A DNA stretch of 17,500 bases from Actinidia chinensis (GCA_009663005.1 VIGQ01001942.1:5001-22500); one strand, 5' to 3'; numbered from the stretch's first letter, positions 1-8,706 are shown. A program made the numbers and translations. Notes: generated by a model not told the origin, from the letters alone.

Positions 1-460
1 GTGACAAAAAACAAAAAAGTTAATAAATCAGTAAACCATGTAAAAAGTTTCAACAAAAAAAAAAAAGCAAAAGCAAAGACGGCTACAACGAGAGGGTCTA
101 GCAAACAAATATTTATAATCGTATCAAAACAAGTATCTTCGGGTCGTAATCGTGCTGCACTTAACCTAATTTTGTTTAATAACGTGTGTTGTTATTGTGT
201 CATGTTATTTTTGTGTCTCATATCAGAAATAGCCAACCCTTAAATCTGCAACTTCGTTGTAAAGGTTCTCATAATCCTAGGTAAAACAAAAACTAACTTT
301 AATTTAAAGTGTTACCAAATTATTATTAGACTATAACATTTAATTTATTAAAATTTAAAACTATAATAAAATTTATTTATTTTCATTATCAAACCCGATT
401 ATTTTTTATGTAATGTCCTTATGTCCCCTGAAAAAAAAAATAATACATAATACAACTTTT
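1..460. other. AT-rich intergenic DNA, nothing recognised
   Basis: This stretch upstream of the first gene is very AT-rich, with homopolymer A and T runs. A frame open from the first base to 243 encodes a lysine-rich, low-complexity peptide that then becomes hydrophobic. It has no recognisable domain and begins at the window edge, so I treat it as chance. No TIR pair or RNA gene was seen. Confidence 0.5.
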
Positions 461-796
461 TTTAACTGCGAGCACTGGCCGTCTTATCTGCTGCAACTGA
501 TTCCCTCTCCCTTGGGCTCTTCTCTCTGCTACTCTCTCTCATGACCTCTCCCACTCCAAGAAAATATTTACATCTATCCACACTCCACTCCCACATTTAC
601 TAAAATTTACAATATACGCTTTCCACGCATCTGTGTCTTTCTTCTAATAGAGCTAGGTTTTGATAGGTTTTGTGCCGAGAACTTCCAAAACTTTCTTCTG
701 TACCAGTTATTGATCAATCAAGGTTCGGATCTTATCTGCGAATTTAGGGTTCGGCAATCAGTGAGTTGACTTTGAGTTTTCTTCTGAGAGAGGATC
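461..796 (+). promoter_or_regulatory. Promoter / 5' leader of the HSP20-like gene
   Basis: This is the region directly upstream of the ATG at 797. It contains a CT-rich block (about 500-560, many CTCTCT units), typical of plant core promoters and leaders, and a telo-box-like TTAGGGTT at about 744-751, common near the start of plant housekeeping genes. AT-rich stretches such as ATATAC near 613 could serve as a TATA-like element, but none is clear. The start site and any leader intron cannot be fixed from sequence alone. No convincing heat-shock element (alternating GAA/TTC at 5-bp spacing) was found, so heat induction is not supported. Confidence 0.45.
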
Positions 797-1371
797 ATGG
801 AAGGTCATCAGCCGCCCCAAGACAGCGGAACATCACGTGCGACGACGATACGCCGTCGCTTCCGCCTGTCGGAGGCGAAGCAGAAGAAAGAAGAAGCTCC
901 GGCGACTCCCTCACATCTTCGCCAAGGTCCTCGAGCTGCCCTTCCACTCCCGACGGCCGACGTCTCTTGGTCCAAGAAACCTCCGATCGCTTCCGATTCG
1001 TCGTCAGCACCGACGACATTGGAGGCGAAGATATCAGGGCCCCGCACGATCGGAGATCTACCCGGGGGTCACGAAGATCGTGAATCAGAGGGCAACGACG
1101 ATTCTCAATTCTGGCTGGTGGGCAATTGGAGTTAGGACATGTGGAGGTTCCGGATTCCCTCGTCGACGAAACCGGAGGAATAATTGGGCCGGCTACGGCG
1201 GCGCTTTTATAGTGGACGCGAGCTCGTCGTTGACGGATGCCGAAAAGGATGCGGAATTTGTGGATCGGATTTTTGTTGTTGATGATGGAGAAGAAGAAGA
1301 AAGGGGTTTTTTTTTGGGGGCGACGGTGAACGGTTGTGTCGGAGCGGTGACGGCTTGTTCTTGTACAGTAA
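797..1371 (+). pseudogene. HSP20-like (alpha-crystallin domain) protein gene, frame broken by many small indels
   Basis: This encodes a small HSP20-fold protein of about 190 residues once frames are followed. HSP20 domains are beta-sandwiches acting as ATP-independent chaperones or protein-interaction modules, probably in cytosol or nucleus; no signal peptide is seen. The start is ATG 797 (MEGHQPPQDSG). The product then continues in other + frames: DDDTPSLPPVGGEAEERR (841-894), HIFAKVLELPFHS (912-950), ADVS (956-967), QETSDRFRFVVSTDDI (973-1020), EIYPGVTKIV (1053-1082), GNDDSQF (1091-1111), DMWRFRIPSSTKPEE (1136-1180), AFIVD (1203-1217), ELVV (1220-1231), KDAEFVDRIFVVDDGEEEE (1245-1301), GLFL (1352-1363), then VQ-stop if one base is missing near 1364. 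The order matches the domain: an early strand, a central MWRFRIP strand equivalent to the RRFRLP motif of sHSPs, and a final GELVVTVPK-like strand equivalent to GVLTVTVPK. From memory it resembles the plant-specific nuclear IDM2/IDL group more than classical sHSPs; that is tentative. At least ten frame changes with well-kept residues suggest base-calling indels or a very young pseudogene. Confidence 0.82.
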
Positions 1372-1482
1372 TTTGATACGCTGCTCTTGTCTTTCAAGTT
1401 CTGCTGGTTGAATGAAAGTTAAATTGTCGTGGAATCTGTTCTGAACGCGCTTTACTGCTCAATGAGATGTGCTTTTCGTTAA
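1372..1482 (+). other. Probable 3' UTR of the HSP20-like gene
   Basis: The base composition falls quickly from GC-rich to AT-rich after the predicted stop at 1369-1371. AATGAA (about 1410) and AATGAG (about 1460) are weak matches to plant near-upstream polyadenylation elements, followed by T-rich DNA. The exact poly(A) site cannot be assigned. Confidence 0.35.
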
Positions 1483-2003
1483 TATTATATATTTGGCTCC
1501 TCTCATTTTGGCTTTTTTAATGGTATGCTTGTTGAATCTTGTTTAATTTGTTTCGACTTTTTTTTATTTTTTTGACCATGTTTTGATTGTTCTAGGAAGA
1601 GGGGAAGAAGAGAAGAAATGATAAGAGAAGCAAAAAAAAGGAAACTAATTGATTACTAATGGCTTCTTCATTGATATGCATCATTGTGTAAAGTTTGTCG
1701 GCGTCCCACCACCCCTAATCTGTTCTGCATGCTTTAAGGGAATCTCTTATAATATTTGCGTCTCTCGTTCTATTTCTTTATTGGCATGCTTGAATCTTGT
1801 TTAATCGGATTATGGTTTCTGTTTTTTTTTATATGATTGATACTATTTGCCTTAGATGATGTCTAATATACATGAAATTTAAGATGTATATATTATTGGA
1901 AAAGGAAGAAGGAAGAAAAAGAGAAAACGAAGGAGAATGACCACATTAAATTTCCTGACCTTACTAATGGATTTCTTGATGCGTGTGCATCATTGTAGAA
2001 ATG
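1483..2003. repeat. Diverged tandem duplication, unit about 265 bp
   Basis: Two adjacent segments align in the same order. Copy 1 (about 1483-1699) has ATATTTGGCTCCTCTC, then GCTTGTTGAATCTTGTTTAA, a GAAGAG purine tract, TTACTAATGGCTTCTTCATT and GCATCATTGTG. Copy 2 (about 1748-2003) has ATATTTGCGTCTCTC, GCTTGAATCTTGTTTAA, a GAAGGAAGAA tract, TTACTAATGGATTTCTTGAT and GCATCATTGTA. A faint third start (CTTATAATTTTTGC) occurs near 2064. Identity is uneven and high only in these anchors, so the duplication is old. It lies just downstream of the HSP20-like gene and carries no reading frame. Confidence 0.55.
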
Positions 2004-2258
2004 TTATATGGATTATTCATTTGCAAGTATAAAACCTTTAACTTGTTTGGAGGGCCTGAATTAGTTGCTTATAATTTTTGCATATTATATAAGATTTTGC
2101 AAAAATACTACAATCATATTTTTACCCTTTGGAATTGCCTTCTTTAACTTTGAAGCATAATTTTCTTGGATATGACAAGGGTTGGTATTGAAGCATGGGC
2201 ACATTATTAGAATGTTCTGTTTTGGAATTGAACAGAAGCTACATCTATTTTTCATAAG
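2004..2258. other. AT-rich intergenic DNA, nothing recognised
   Basis: This is unique-looking AT-rich sequence between the duplicated block and the Tourist-like element. Apart from the faint third repeat start noted in the preceding entry, I see no coding frame, RNA gene or inverted repeat. Confidence 0.4.
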
Positions 2259-2261
2259 TTA

Positions 2262-2665
2262 GGAGCATTCTCCAACACAATACTCTATTTTAGAGGATCA
2301 AAAAATGGAATTTGTCAAAAGTGGTTTTAGAGTATTTTACTATTCATGTCAAATCCAATCACAACCCTCTATTTCTACCTTTGCTTGTCAAAAAATTCAC
2401 TCAACATCTACCTAAACCTCAATACAGTTAGGAGTATTTATCACTTCACTCCAGAATTTTGATTATCCTTTTAAACTTTTTACTAAAAATATTCAATATT
2501 GGATTCATTTAATTTTCATCCTCTCATATAGAGGATAATCATTATGGTCTCCTCATCCTTATTATTTGAAGTCAAACTCATTATCGAACTAGGGGAAAGT
2601 TTTAGAGGATATGTTGTAGGTGTTTTCCTCCAAAATGAAGAAATGAAGGATGGGTCGGAGAGCGT
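2262..2665. mobile_element. Tourist-like (PIF/Harbinger) MITE, 404 bp
   Basis: The left end GGAGCATTCTCCAACAC and the reverse complement of the right end, ACGCTCTCCGACCCATCC, are imperfect inverted copies sharing the CTCC(A/G)AC core. That core is typical of plant Tourist/PIF-Harbinger ends. The element is flanked on both sides by TTA (2259-2261 and 2666-2668), the 3-bp target duplication preferred by this superfamily. Internally, TTTTAGAGGAT occurs near both ends (about 2291 and 2611). There is no transposase frame, so it is non-autonomous and would depend on a PIF/Harbinger transposase elsewhere. A 3-bp duplication is weak evidence alone; the end motif and size make the call reasonable. Confidence 0.6.
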
Positions 2666-2668
2666 TTA

Positions 2669-3430
2669 GAATGCTATAGATTTGGATGCCCATTCAATTG
2701 AAATTGAATATTCCAGTATATTCCTTGTTACTTATGTTTTCAACTAAAAGAGTTCTGTTGTTTTGGCTTGTCACCGTAACATTGCTCTCTCTTTAGTTCC
2801 TACATCTTGCCTTACTAAAGCTAATGTTTAACGTGTTAGTTTCATGAGCTCTCATCTGCCGCTTCTGTGCAAGCCCCATCTAATTTTGCTTTAACTTGTT
2901 TGCCTCTGTAAGTGTTCTATAACCTGTTGATATTATCTAGTGGTCCCCATACTTTGTACTGTCTCATATGATGTTCTATGTTCTGTTTCAAGTCTTTCGA
3001 TTATGTCACCAATGTTCTTCATGGGCATCATGTCAGTTCGGCCTGATCTTCTCGAGTATCATTATTGACAATAAAAAATTCTGTGGTGAACTGCCCTCTA
3101 TATCACTGACAGGGACTTCCTCTGGGATGCTGTCCCGTGAATTTGGTTCTGGTTTAGTTGCTTTTTCTCTAAAAATATACAGAATAGTAGTGAAAACAGG
3201 AGCGTGAGAAACAAGCTGTGCTTACTAGTGGCCCGGCAACTACATTTTTGTATCGGAGAGTGGGTTCTCTCCATCGTTATGTGCTCGCTTAAAGGGGGCA
3301 TATTTCATCCTTTTTGCAAACACCAAAATAACTAGTTGAACTTGTTAGGTTTTTTTTGTTTCATTTCAATCTGTGTGGGCGAAAGGGAATAAAGCCTTAA
3401 CATAACAGTAATAATTGTGGCTTATTTTTT
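2669..3430. other. Intergenic DNA with a possible non-coding exon, no gene assigned
   Basis: This T-rich stretch is less AT-extreme than its surroundings. It contains a good donor context (CTCTGTAAGT, GT at 2908) and a T-rich acceptor (TGTTTCAAG, ending 2992) 85 bp apart, which would suit a short plant intron, but no supported coding exons flank it. A 79-codon + frame (2968-3207) and a 67-codon - frame (3098-3301) match no family I recognise. It could be non-coding transcript, a decayed gene or chance. Confidence 0.3.
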
Positions 3431-3710
3431 TTGATACTACGGTAGTCCCAGTCCCAGGGATTGGACTAACCTGGAGACCATCCACTGTCCACTAGCGGAC
3501 CTTTGAGGTTTCGATTCTGAAGACTTGGAAGGGAGCAGGCACACAAATTAGTATATTAGTGCAGATTAGTTTAGTTCATATTATTAAGGTGTTAACCTTT
3601 TTTTTTTGGGCTCGGGTGTTAAAGCCTCAGTTACTAGGTATAGTTCCACCACGGCCCAATGTTCTAAGTCAGTCTTGTAAAAGACGTTTGAAGTGAATTA
3701 ACCTCTTCTA
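3431..3710. other. Intergenic DNA, possible old repeat, unclassified
   Basis: This holds poly-T runs and a locally GC-richer block (about 3440-3540) that reads like decayed repeat DNA. Part of it has a B-box-like GGTTTCGATTCTGAAGAC, but there is no matching A box or poly(A) tail, so I do not call a SINE. There is no coding frame of note. Confidence 0.3.
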
Positions 3711-3776
3711 ATTTAAAGATGACTTAAAGTTCTTATCCATGGTTGTGCCATGGATATTTATTAGCCATCTTTAAAT
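3711..3776. repeat. Short imperfect hairpin, 66 bp
   Basis: The outer arms ATTTAAAGATGA (3711-3722) and GCCATCTTTAAAT (3764-3776) pair with one mismatch region. A second nested stem, ATCCATGG (3735-3742) with CCATGGAT (3748-3755), is exact with a 5-base loop. It could be a tiny fold-back element or a remnant. No target duplication is evident. Confidence 0.5.
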
Positions 3777-4161
3777 GAACGAACGTATTTCATCTAGTGT
3801 CTGTTACTCGAAATCATTTTACTAAGACTAACAAAAAGTGGAGATAAACCTGCTTACCTACTAAACTACATTCCGCTATAAACGGGAGCTTTTACATGTT
3901 TTAGTACACACAATTAGTGGACATTTTTATCTTATTGCACTCAATGGATTATACCGGTTATGAATTGCCTGAAGGAAATTCGCCCTTATTCGAGTCAATT
4001 GCCTGGTCGAAGGCCCATATGCTTGTGCATTGCATCGATAAAGAGGTATATACCTTTTTCAATTTGTAGACTAGCTTGAAAAGTTTACAGACCAAAAAAC
4101 TTCAAAATAAAAAATAGAAAAGCTCGAAAAGGTTTACATGATTGTCTTTTACAAGATTCGG
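3777..4161. other. AT-rich intergenic DNA, nothing recognised
   Basis: This stretch runs from the small hairpin to the CACTA-like element. It contains a few short A-runs and scattered moderate-GC patches but no domain-bearing frame, TIR or RNA gene that I can recognise. Confidence 0.35.
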
Positions 4162-4438
4162 CACTACAGAAAAGTTGAATGGAATCCCCAACAATGAATT
4201 AAGTTCATTGTCAATAGAGTTGCAAAGATGAGGACAAATGCTGTTAGTAATTTGCGGCTGCTACTATTATTTCACTATATGGATGATGAATACCATATGC
4301 TTACAATATGTAGCTAGGATTATATGTATTTAAAAAATTACTAAAATACCCTTATAAAAAATTTGCAAATGACGTAACTTAGTGAACAACAGTTTCTACA
4401 CTGCATAACATATCCTTTCTCCTATAATTTTCTGTGGG
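4162..4438. mobile_element. CACTA-like miniature element, about 277 bp
   Basis: The left end starts CACTACAGAAAAG, the standard opening of plant CACTA (En/Spm) elements. The right end ATTTTCTGTGGG is a slightly damaged inverted copy (CCCACAGAAAAT when reversed). Just inside the left end is a short palindrome, ACAATGAA then TTAAG then TTCATTGT (4191-4211), in the position where CACTA elements carry subterminal inverted repeats. No clear 3-bp target duplication was found and no transposase is present. The alternative is a chance pairing of short ends. Confidence 0.48.
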
Positions 4439-5220
4439 ATGTTTGGTTTGCTTGTTACTTTAAAAAACGGATCTTGAAACCAGCCTCGTGGCATATTGTA
4501 GTAATGGGTATCAAATTCAAATTCACTTTCCTTTGCTCATCTTCTTCTTTGTGGTTGTGTTTCATATTCTTTGTATTGGAACGATTGTGATGGACAGTAG
4601 TTAGTGTGGAGTCCATCAGCTTTGTTTTCTTTGTTCTTGTAATGAAAAACGTGGGGTCTTGAATTGGCTTTATCTACCCTCCTGGTAGTGACTTGTCCTT
4701 GTGGTTGATACAAAGAAACTATAATTGGAGATAATTGGAGTGGGGCTTTTAATAAAGTCAGTAAAGACTGAAGAAAGTGTCTCTATACCTCTTTTTATTT
4801 TTGACAATTGTTATCCAAGTTTTACAAGTATGAAGAGAATTCATTAAAGTTTAATATTTGAATTTTAGTGTAAAACACCAAGAAAATCATTCGTGAAAAA
4901 AAAGATACATTCTTAAAATTATACTTGCTATATTGCAAAAAAATGATCTAATCACATCGCTAACAACAAATCTTAAAACAAATGCCTTGATTCATTATAT
5001 ATTTTTTTTTGTAAATGTCACTTTGCACACCTGCATTTTTACCACATTGTCTTACTTTGCACTTTTCACTTTCAATTTGAAAAGTCTTCTCCTCAAACTT
5101 TCGATCAATTTTTAATGTCTCCCTTTGGTCCATATAGTGTTAGAATGGTGACAGAAAATATGAATTAATTTTATTTTTACCCCCTAAAATTATTATAATT
5201 TTGTTTGTTTAGTCGCTAAC
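4439..5220. other. AT-rich intergenic DNA
   Basis: No gene is recognised. There is a two-copy 10-bp direct repeat ATAATTGGAG at 4721-4740. A 60-codon + frame at 4933-5115 is hydrophobic and T-rich, as expected from AT-rich DNA by chance, and has no domain. Confidence 0.35.
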
Positions 5221-5597
5221 AATGTTTTAAAACCCGATTGGACCGGCTTGTTCAACCGGTCGAACCGTCGACCGATCGGATGAAATGGTCGTCATCCCGT
5301 TAAAATTCGTTTGGTCAAAATCCAGTCACTCAGTTAACCCGGCGATTGAACTGATCATTGACCCACCGGTTCACAGTTTTTATTTAAAAAAAAAATTTAT
5401 ATTTAATTTTAAAATGTTAGATTTTAAATATAAAAATTTAAGTCTAGAAAATTTAACAAAAATTACTTACCTTTAATAAATAATTCAATGACATAATTAT
5501 GACATCACCGGGTTCATACGGTGACCCGACGGTTGGAACCGGTGACCCGTGATTCGGCCTTTTTTCGTTCGATTACTGGTCTAGGTTTTAAAACCTT
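5221..5597. mobile_element. TIR element with GTTTTAAAACC ends, about 377 bp
   Basis: The left end AATGTTTTAAAACCCG and the reversed right end AAGGTTTTAAAACCTAG are inverted copies. Inside each end lie GC-rich blocks rich in CCGGT/ACCGG and GACCC (5237-5280 and 5510-5565), separated by a very AT-rich core (5377-5490). This GC-AT-GC plan with AAGGTTTTAAAACC ends is a recurring non-autonomous plant repeat. Flanks CGCTAAC (left) and GCTCTAAAC (right) may be a damaged target duplication. The 63-codon frame at 5285-5476 lies wholly inside and is not a gene. The superfamily is unresolved (hAT or Mutator-like). Confidence 0.6.
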
Positions 5598-6136
5598 GCT
5601 CTAAACTATTAATTCGGTCTATGATGTGTTGAGGGACTCCATGATAAAATATGAGTCCTGCACATGACATTTAATAACTTCGGAATATCACACATTTATT
5701 AATAATTTAAAATACTAAATAAATAAAATTATAATAATTTAAAAATTAAAATTAAAATTAATTTATTGTTTTGGTCTACCCATTCGGACTAACGCCTATT
5801 TTCCTCCGCTTTTAAGTTCTGTTGAAGGTGGACCACCTATCAAGTTGGGTAAAGAGCACATATTCCCTTTAGGAGTCCTTTGGAACTTGCATTATTTTAT
5901 TCCACTTTTTTTTTTTTTTTGACCTTTTTGTCTTCATCCCCTCTACAAAAAGTTCTTCGCCTTCGCCTTTTTTAAGGTTGCCAAACACCGTCAAATTCAT
6001 AGCGTGCAAAGTGCCACAATAATTATGAATTGAGCAGTGCTATACAAACACACAAACATACTCACTATAGTTATGAATTGATGCCCTTAGTTGAGACCAG
6101 GGTTGAAATCGCAAGGGTGGTCGAATCACTTGGTCC
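5598..6136. other. AT-rich intergenic DNA
   Basis: This contains low-complexity AT tracts (about 5700-5765), a long T run (about 5907-5920) and some moderate-GC patches. No gene, RNA or TIR pair is recognised. Confidence 0.35.
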
Positions 6137-6391
6137 ATAAAGGGTGGGTCGAAAATCTACCACTACGGTGCTCTCTCTCATTCAACATTCACGCTGCTAT
6201 TGATCAAGGGTGTCTTAAACCTTCACAGTTGTTGCCATGACAACTAACCAAGTTGGTCGACCCACCCTTTATACTGATTTTGACCAACTTGCCGTTAGTT
6301 GTTATCGGGCAACAGCTGTGAAGGTTTAAGATCACCCTTAATTAATGCAGCGTGAATGTTAATGAGAGAGGAGCACCGCAGTGGTAGATTT
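6137..6391. mobile_element. Long fold-back (inverted repeat) element
   Basis: The left arm (6152-6258, opening AAAATCTACCACTACGGTGC, closing CAAGTTGGTC) and the right arm (6282-6391) are inverted copies. They match at roughly nine of ten positions over about 107 bp, with a few 1-2 base indels, around a 23-base loop. A further exact 16-bp inverted repeat pairs ATAAAGGGTGGGTCGA (6137-6152), just outside the left arm, with TCGACCCACCCTTTAT (6257-6272), which covers most of the loop. The shape is that of a fold-back MITE. No coding content or clean target duplication was found. Transcription through it would give a hairpin that could feed plant small-RNA pathways; that is inference. Confidence 0.75.
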
Positions 6392-6567
6392 GAAGAGTAG
6401 AAATTTTTGCATTTTTGGGTTTTCAAGGGGGGGACCCAATTGATGACGTCTATGACATGTTAGCGAGCCACATCCGTACGTAAAACAAATGCGTAGACGT
6501 ATACTGCGTTGGTATTGCATTTTCCTTACGAATTCTAATGGATTTTCTATGGAGATCACAGCTCATG

Positions 6568-6727
6568 CAGTGGCAAAGTCAGGAGTTTTATTCAGGAAGG
6601 GGTAATCGTTGAAAAAAATTGGAAGAGGAGGCAAATTGAAAATAATTTCTAAAAACTATATTCAAAAAAAAAAAATTCAAACTTGAGGGGAGCAGCTGAC
6701 TCCACTGGGCAAGGTGATCCGCCACTA
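6568..6727. mobile_element. hAT-like non-autonomous element, about 160 bp
   Basis: The left end CAGTGGCAAAGTCAGGAG and the reversed right end TAGTGGCGGATCACC share the AGTGGC(G/A)(G/A)A core seen at ends of many plant hAT-type MITEs (CAGTGGCGGA...). The interior has an A run and GGGGAGCAGCTGACTCCACT. A flanking 8-bp duplication is only partial (AGCTCATG versus CTTCATAT), so the insertion is old. No transposase is present. It sits about 180 bp after the fold-back element. Confidence 0.5.
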
Positions 6728-6728
6728 C

Positions 6729-8030
6729 TTCATATGATTAGAGTTAATTCATTTGACAATTATAAAGTGTAGTTAGAACTACTCATCGCTTATGAAACTT
6801 GTAAAAATATCTTTATAGGCTTGTAGTAATTGAACTTACGATAAAAATTGATTATTCAAAAATAAACTTGAAAAGTATCAATTTAGCTTATTTATTAGTT
6901 TTTGGGCTACAAGTAGAATTGTAGTAAAATTCTTGCGTAATATCAAGACAAAAAAAGAAAAAGAAAAAGAAAAGGCAAACGCTTCAACAAACGAGTTCCA
7001 AATTAATTCATCAAGTTTTAAGGTGTTTTTGGCCTGAAAGTAAAGATACTCTGATAAATATTTGACACAACTTTTAAGATAGAATAGAAAAAATTACTGC
7101 TAATAATCGCAAGCAAAAACTCTCGAAGTCGTTTATGTTTACGAAACTCTCGAAGACTTGGGGATGTAATTTATGGTATTTTTGGGCCATGACCACAGAT
7201 TGAGTTCGCCCACGGCATACAGTGGGCCAGTCTTTCAAAGAGATTATCACAGGTGGGCCGGCCTGTACATTGGCCCATTTTATTTTTCTGGATGTGGGGA
7301 CCAAAGTCACATGAGAGGGAAAATCAAAACATGGTTGAAAAAAATACGGTGACCCCCTTAAAATTTCAATAAATTCTCATTAATGCTACATAAGTTTTGG
7401 TATTATATATTAAGTACGAATTTTGGCCTCCACAATATCTTATAGTTTTACTTTAGCCCCTCCAAGTTCTTAGAAATCTTAACTCAGATCATCGAAAGCT
7501 TAGGTAGATTTGCCTTCAGCCTAATGATTTTTTCCATACTCGATAGAACTCGAGCCTAGCCAATCATATGGGGGCAAGTTTATCAAATATTATCCTAAGA
7601 GATGATAGGATGAAAACTGGGTAGATTTTGCAACCAACCTTGATACCTGCCTCCATCCTAATTACGCATCTACCCTCATAATTGTTTGTATTTACAAACT
7701 CACCCTCTCTCTATAAAGTTAACTCTTAAAATAGTAGAAGGTTATACGTAGGATTGGATTTTGGATTGGAATAAATCCTAATGCATCTGCGTTTTTCCAT
7801 TGATAGGATGTGCCAAGTAATTAGAAAATACGAAATCTATATAATTTTAAAAAAACTTAAAAATATTATTACTCTAAAACGATTTTTTTTAAACTGTGAG
7901 CTAGTCGAAGAATCACCCTGATTAAGTCCATTATGAGATGAACCCACCAATTCACCAGACATTGCATCTCGACTCTAATTAGCCTTTTCAAAAACACCGG
8001 GGTCTGACACTGACAGTTATTATTTAGTAT
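6729..8030. other. Intergenic DNA, decayed repeats likely
   Basis: No gene is recognised. About 6950-6975 is an AAAAAG-type purine run. About 7340-7510 has stretches such as TTTGGCCTCCAC and TTTAGCCCCTCCAAG that recur in decayed plant transposons, but ends cannot be found. The 78-codon - frame at 7074-7310 has no domain. GGGCC motifs cluster at 7185-7275 without a neighbouring gene. Confidence 0.35.
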
Positions 8031-8033
8031 GAG

Positions 8034-8064
<31 letters not shown>
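8031..8064. repeat. AG dinucleotide microsatellite
   Basis: This is an almost uninterrupted run of GA/AG dinucleotides with one GG interruption near 8038, about 34 bases. It is a simple sequence repeat and probably length-polymorphic. Confidence 0.95.
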
Positions 8065-8349
8065 GCTACATGCTTGGTTGGCTAGTAAGCATATCCAAAG
8101 CAAAAAATCTCTTACAGCATCTTCTAACATTGTTTGTCTTGTTAAGATCCCGTGTGGAAATACCAAGTGGCCTAGCTAGTACAAAACTTTTTTTAATTAT
8201 AATCCTAAAACTAAATATTTAAGGTTCTACCAAAAAATAACAAAAAAAAGAATTTCAACGATCAAGATAGTCACTAGTCAGTATTGATTTGACGCAGTTT
8301 GTCTTTAAAACATAGTCGATTTATTTTGAAAATTTATACATGCACTACC

Positions 8350-8706
8350 GATATTTGTTCAACTTAACTTTGTATGGATGATTGCACGAAATCATCAAGA
8401 TGAACGGTTTGTTCCATTGATTTAGATTCAGAATGAGTACACAGTATTTGAGAATAAATTAACGCGATGTGGGCCTATCATGGACTCGTCTCAGCGACGG
8501 AGTAATCAAATGATTGATGCACGTTTGTCCTAAAAAAATAAGCCGTTATTTAAAAATATACCTGCTATCCTGACACAATATTCAAGATCAGGTGACTATT
8601 GATATTATGGATCAACTTGACATAAGTGTGCTGGTCGATTGCCACGAGTCATACACGATGAACCGATTGGCTCATCGATCTAGATTCACGAGGATGAGCT
8701 CACAAC
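8350..8706. repeat. Diverged direct repeat pair
   Basis: Copy 1 (8350-8444) and copy 2 (8601-8706) align in order. GATATTTGTTCAACTTAAC matches GATATTATGGATCAACTTGA. GATTGCACGA matches GATTGCCACGA. GATGAACGGTTTGTTCCATT matches GATGAACCGATTGGCTCATC. GATTTAGATTCAG matches GATCTAGATTCACG, and AATGAGTACACA matches GATGAGCTCACA. A short upstream block (CAAGATAGTCACTA near 8264, CAAGATCAGGTGACTA at 8583) extends the match with different spacing. It looks like an old tandem repeat or two pieces of one transposon family. It is non-coding. Confidence 0.5.

Noticed and set aside
1..243. 80-codon lysine-rich frame at the window start
   Set aside because: It is low-complexity, derived from A-rich DNA, has no domain, and is cut by the window edge.
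661..700. Heat-shock element upstream of the HSP20-like gene (GAACTTCC...CTTTCTTC)
   Set aside because: The GAA and TTC blocks are not spaced by the required two bases and do not form three alternating units.
795..1397. 200-codon open frame on the - strand over the HSP20-like gene
   Set aside because: It is antisense to a recognisable + strand protein, has no domain, and its composition reflects the GC-rich coding DNA opposite.
3505..3525. SINE suggested by the B-box-like GGTTTCGATTC
   Set aside because: No paired A box and no target duplication were found.
6152..6391. Classical miRNA precursor
   Set aside because: The arms are too long and too evenly paired; a fold-back transposon explains it better, although small-RNA production remains possible.
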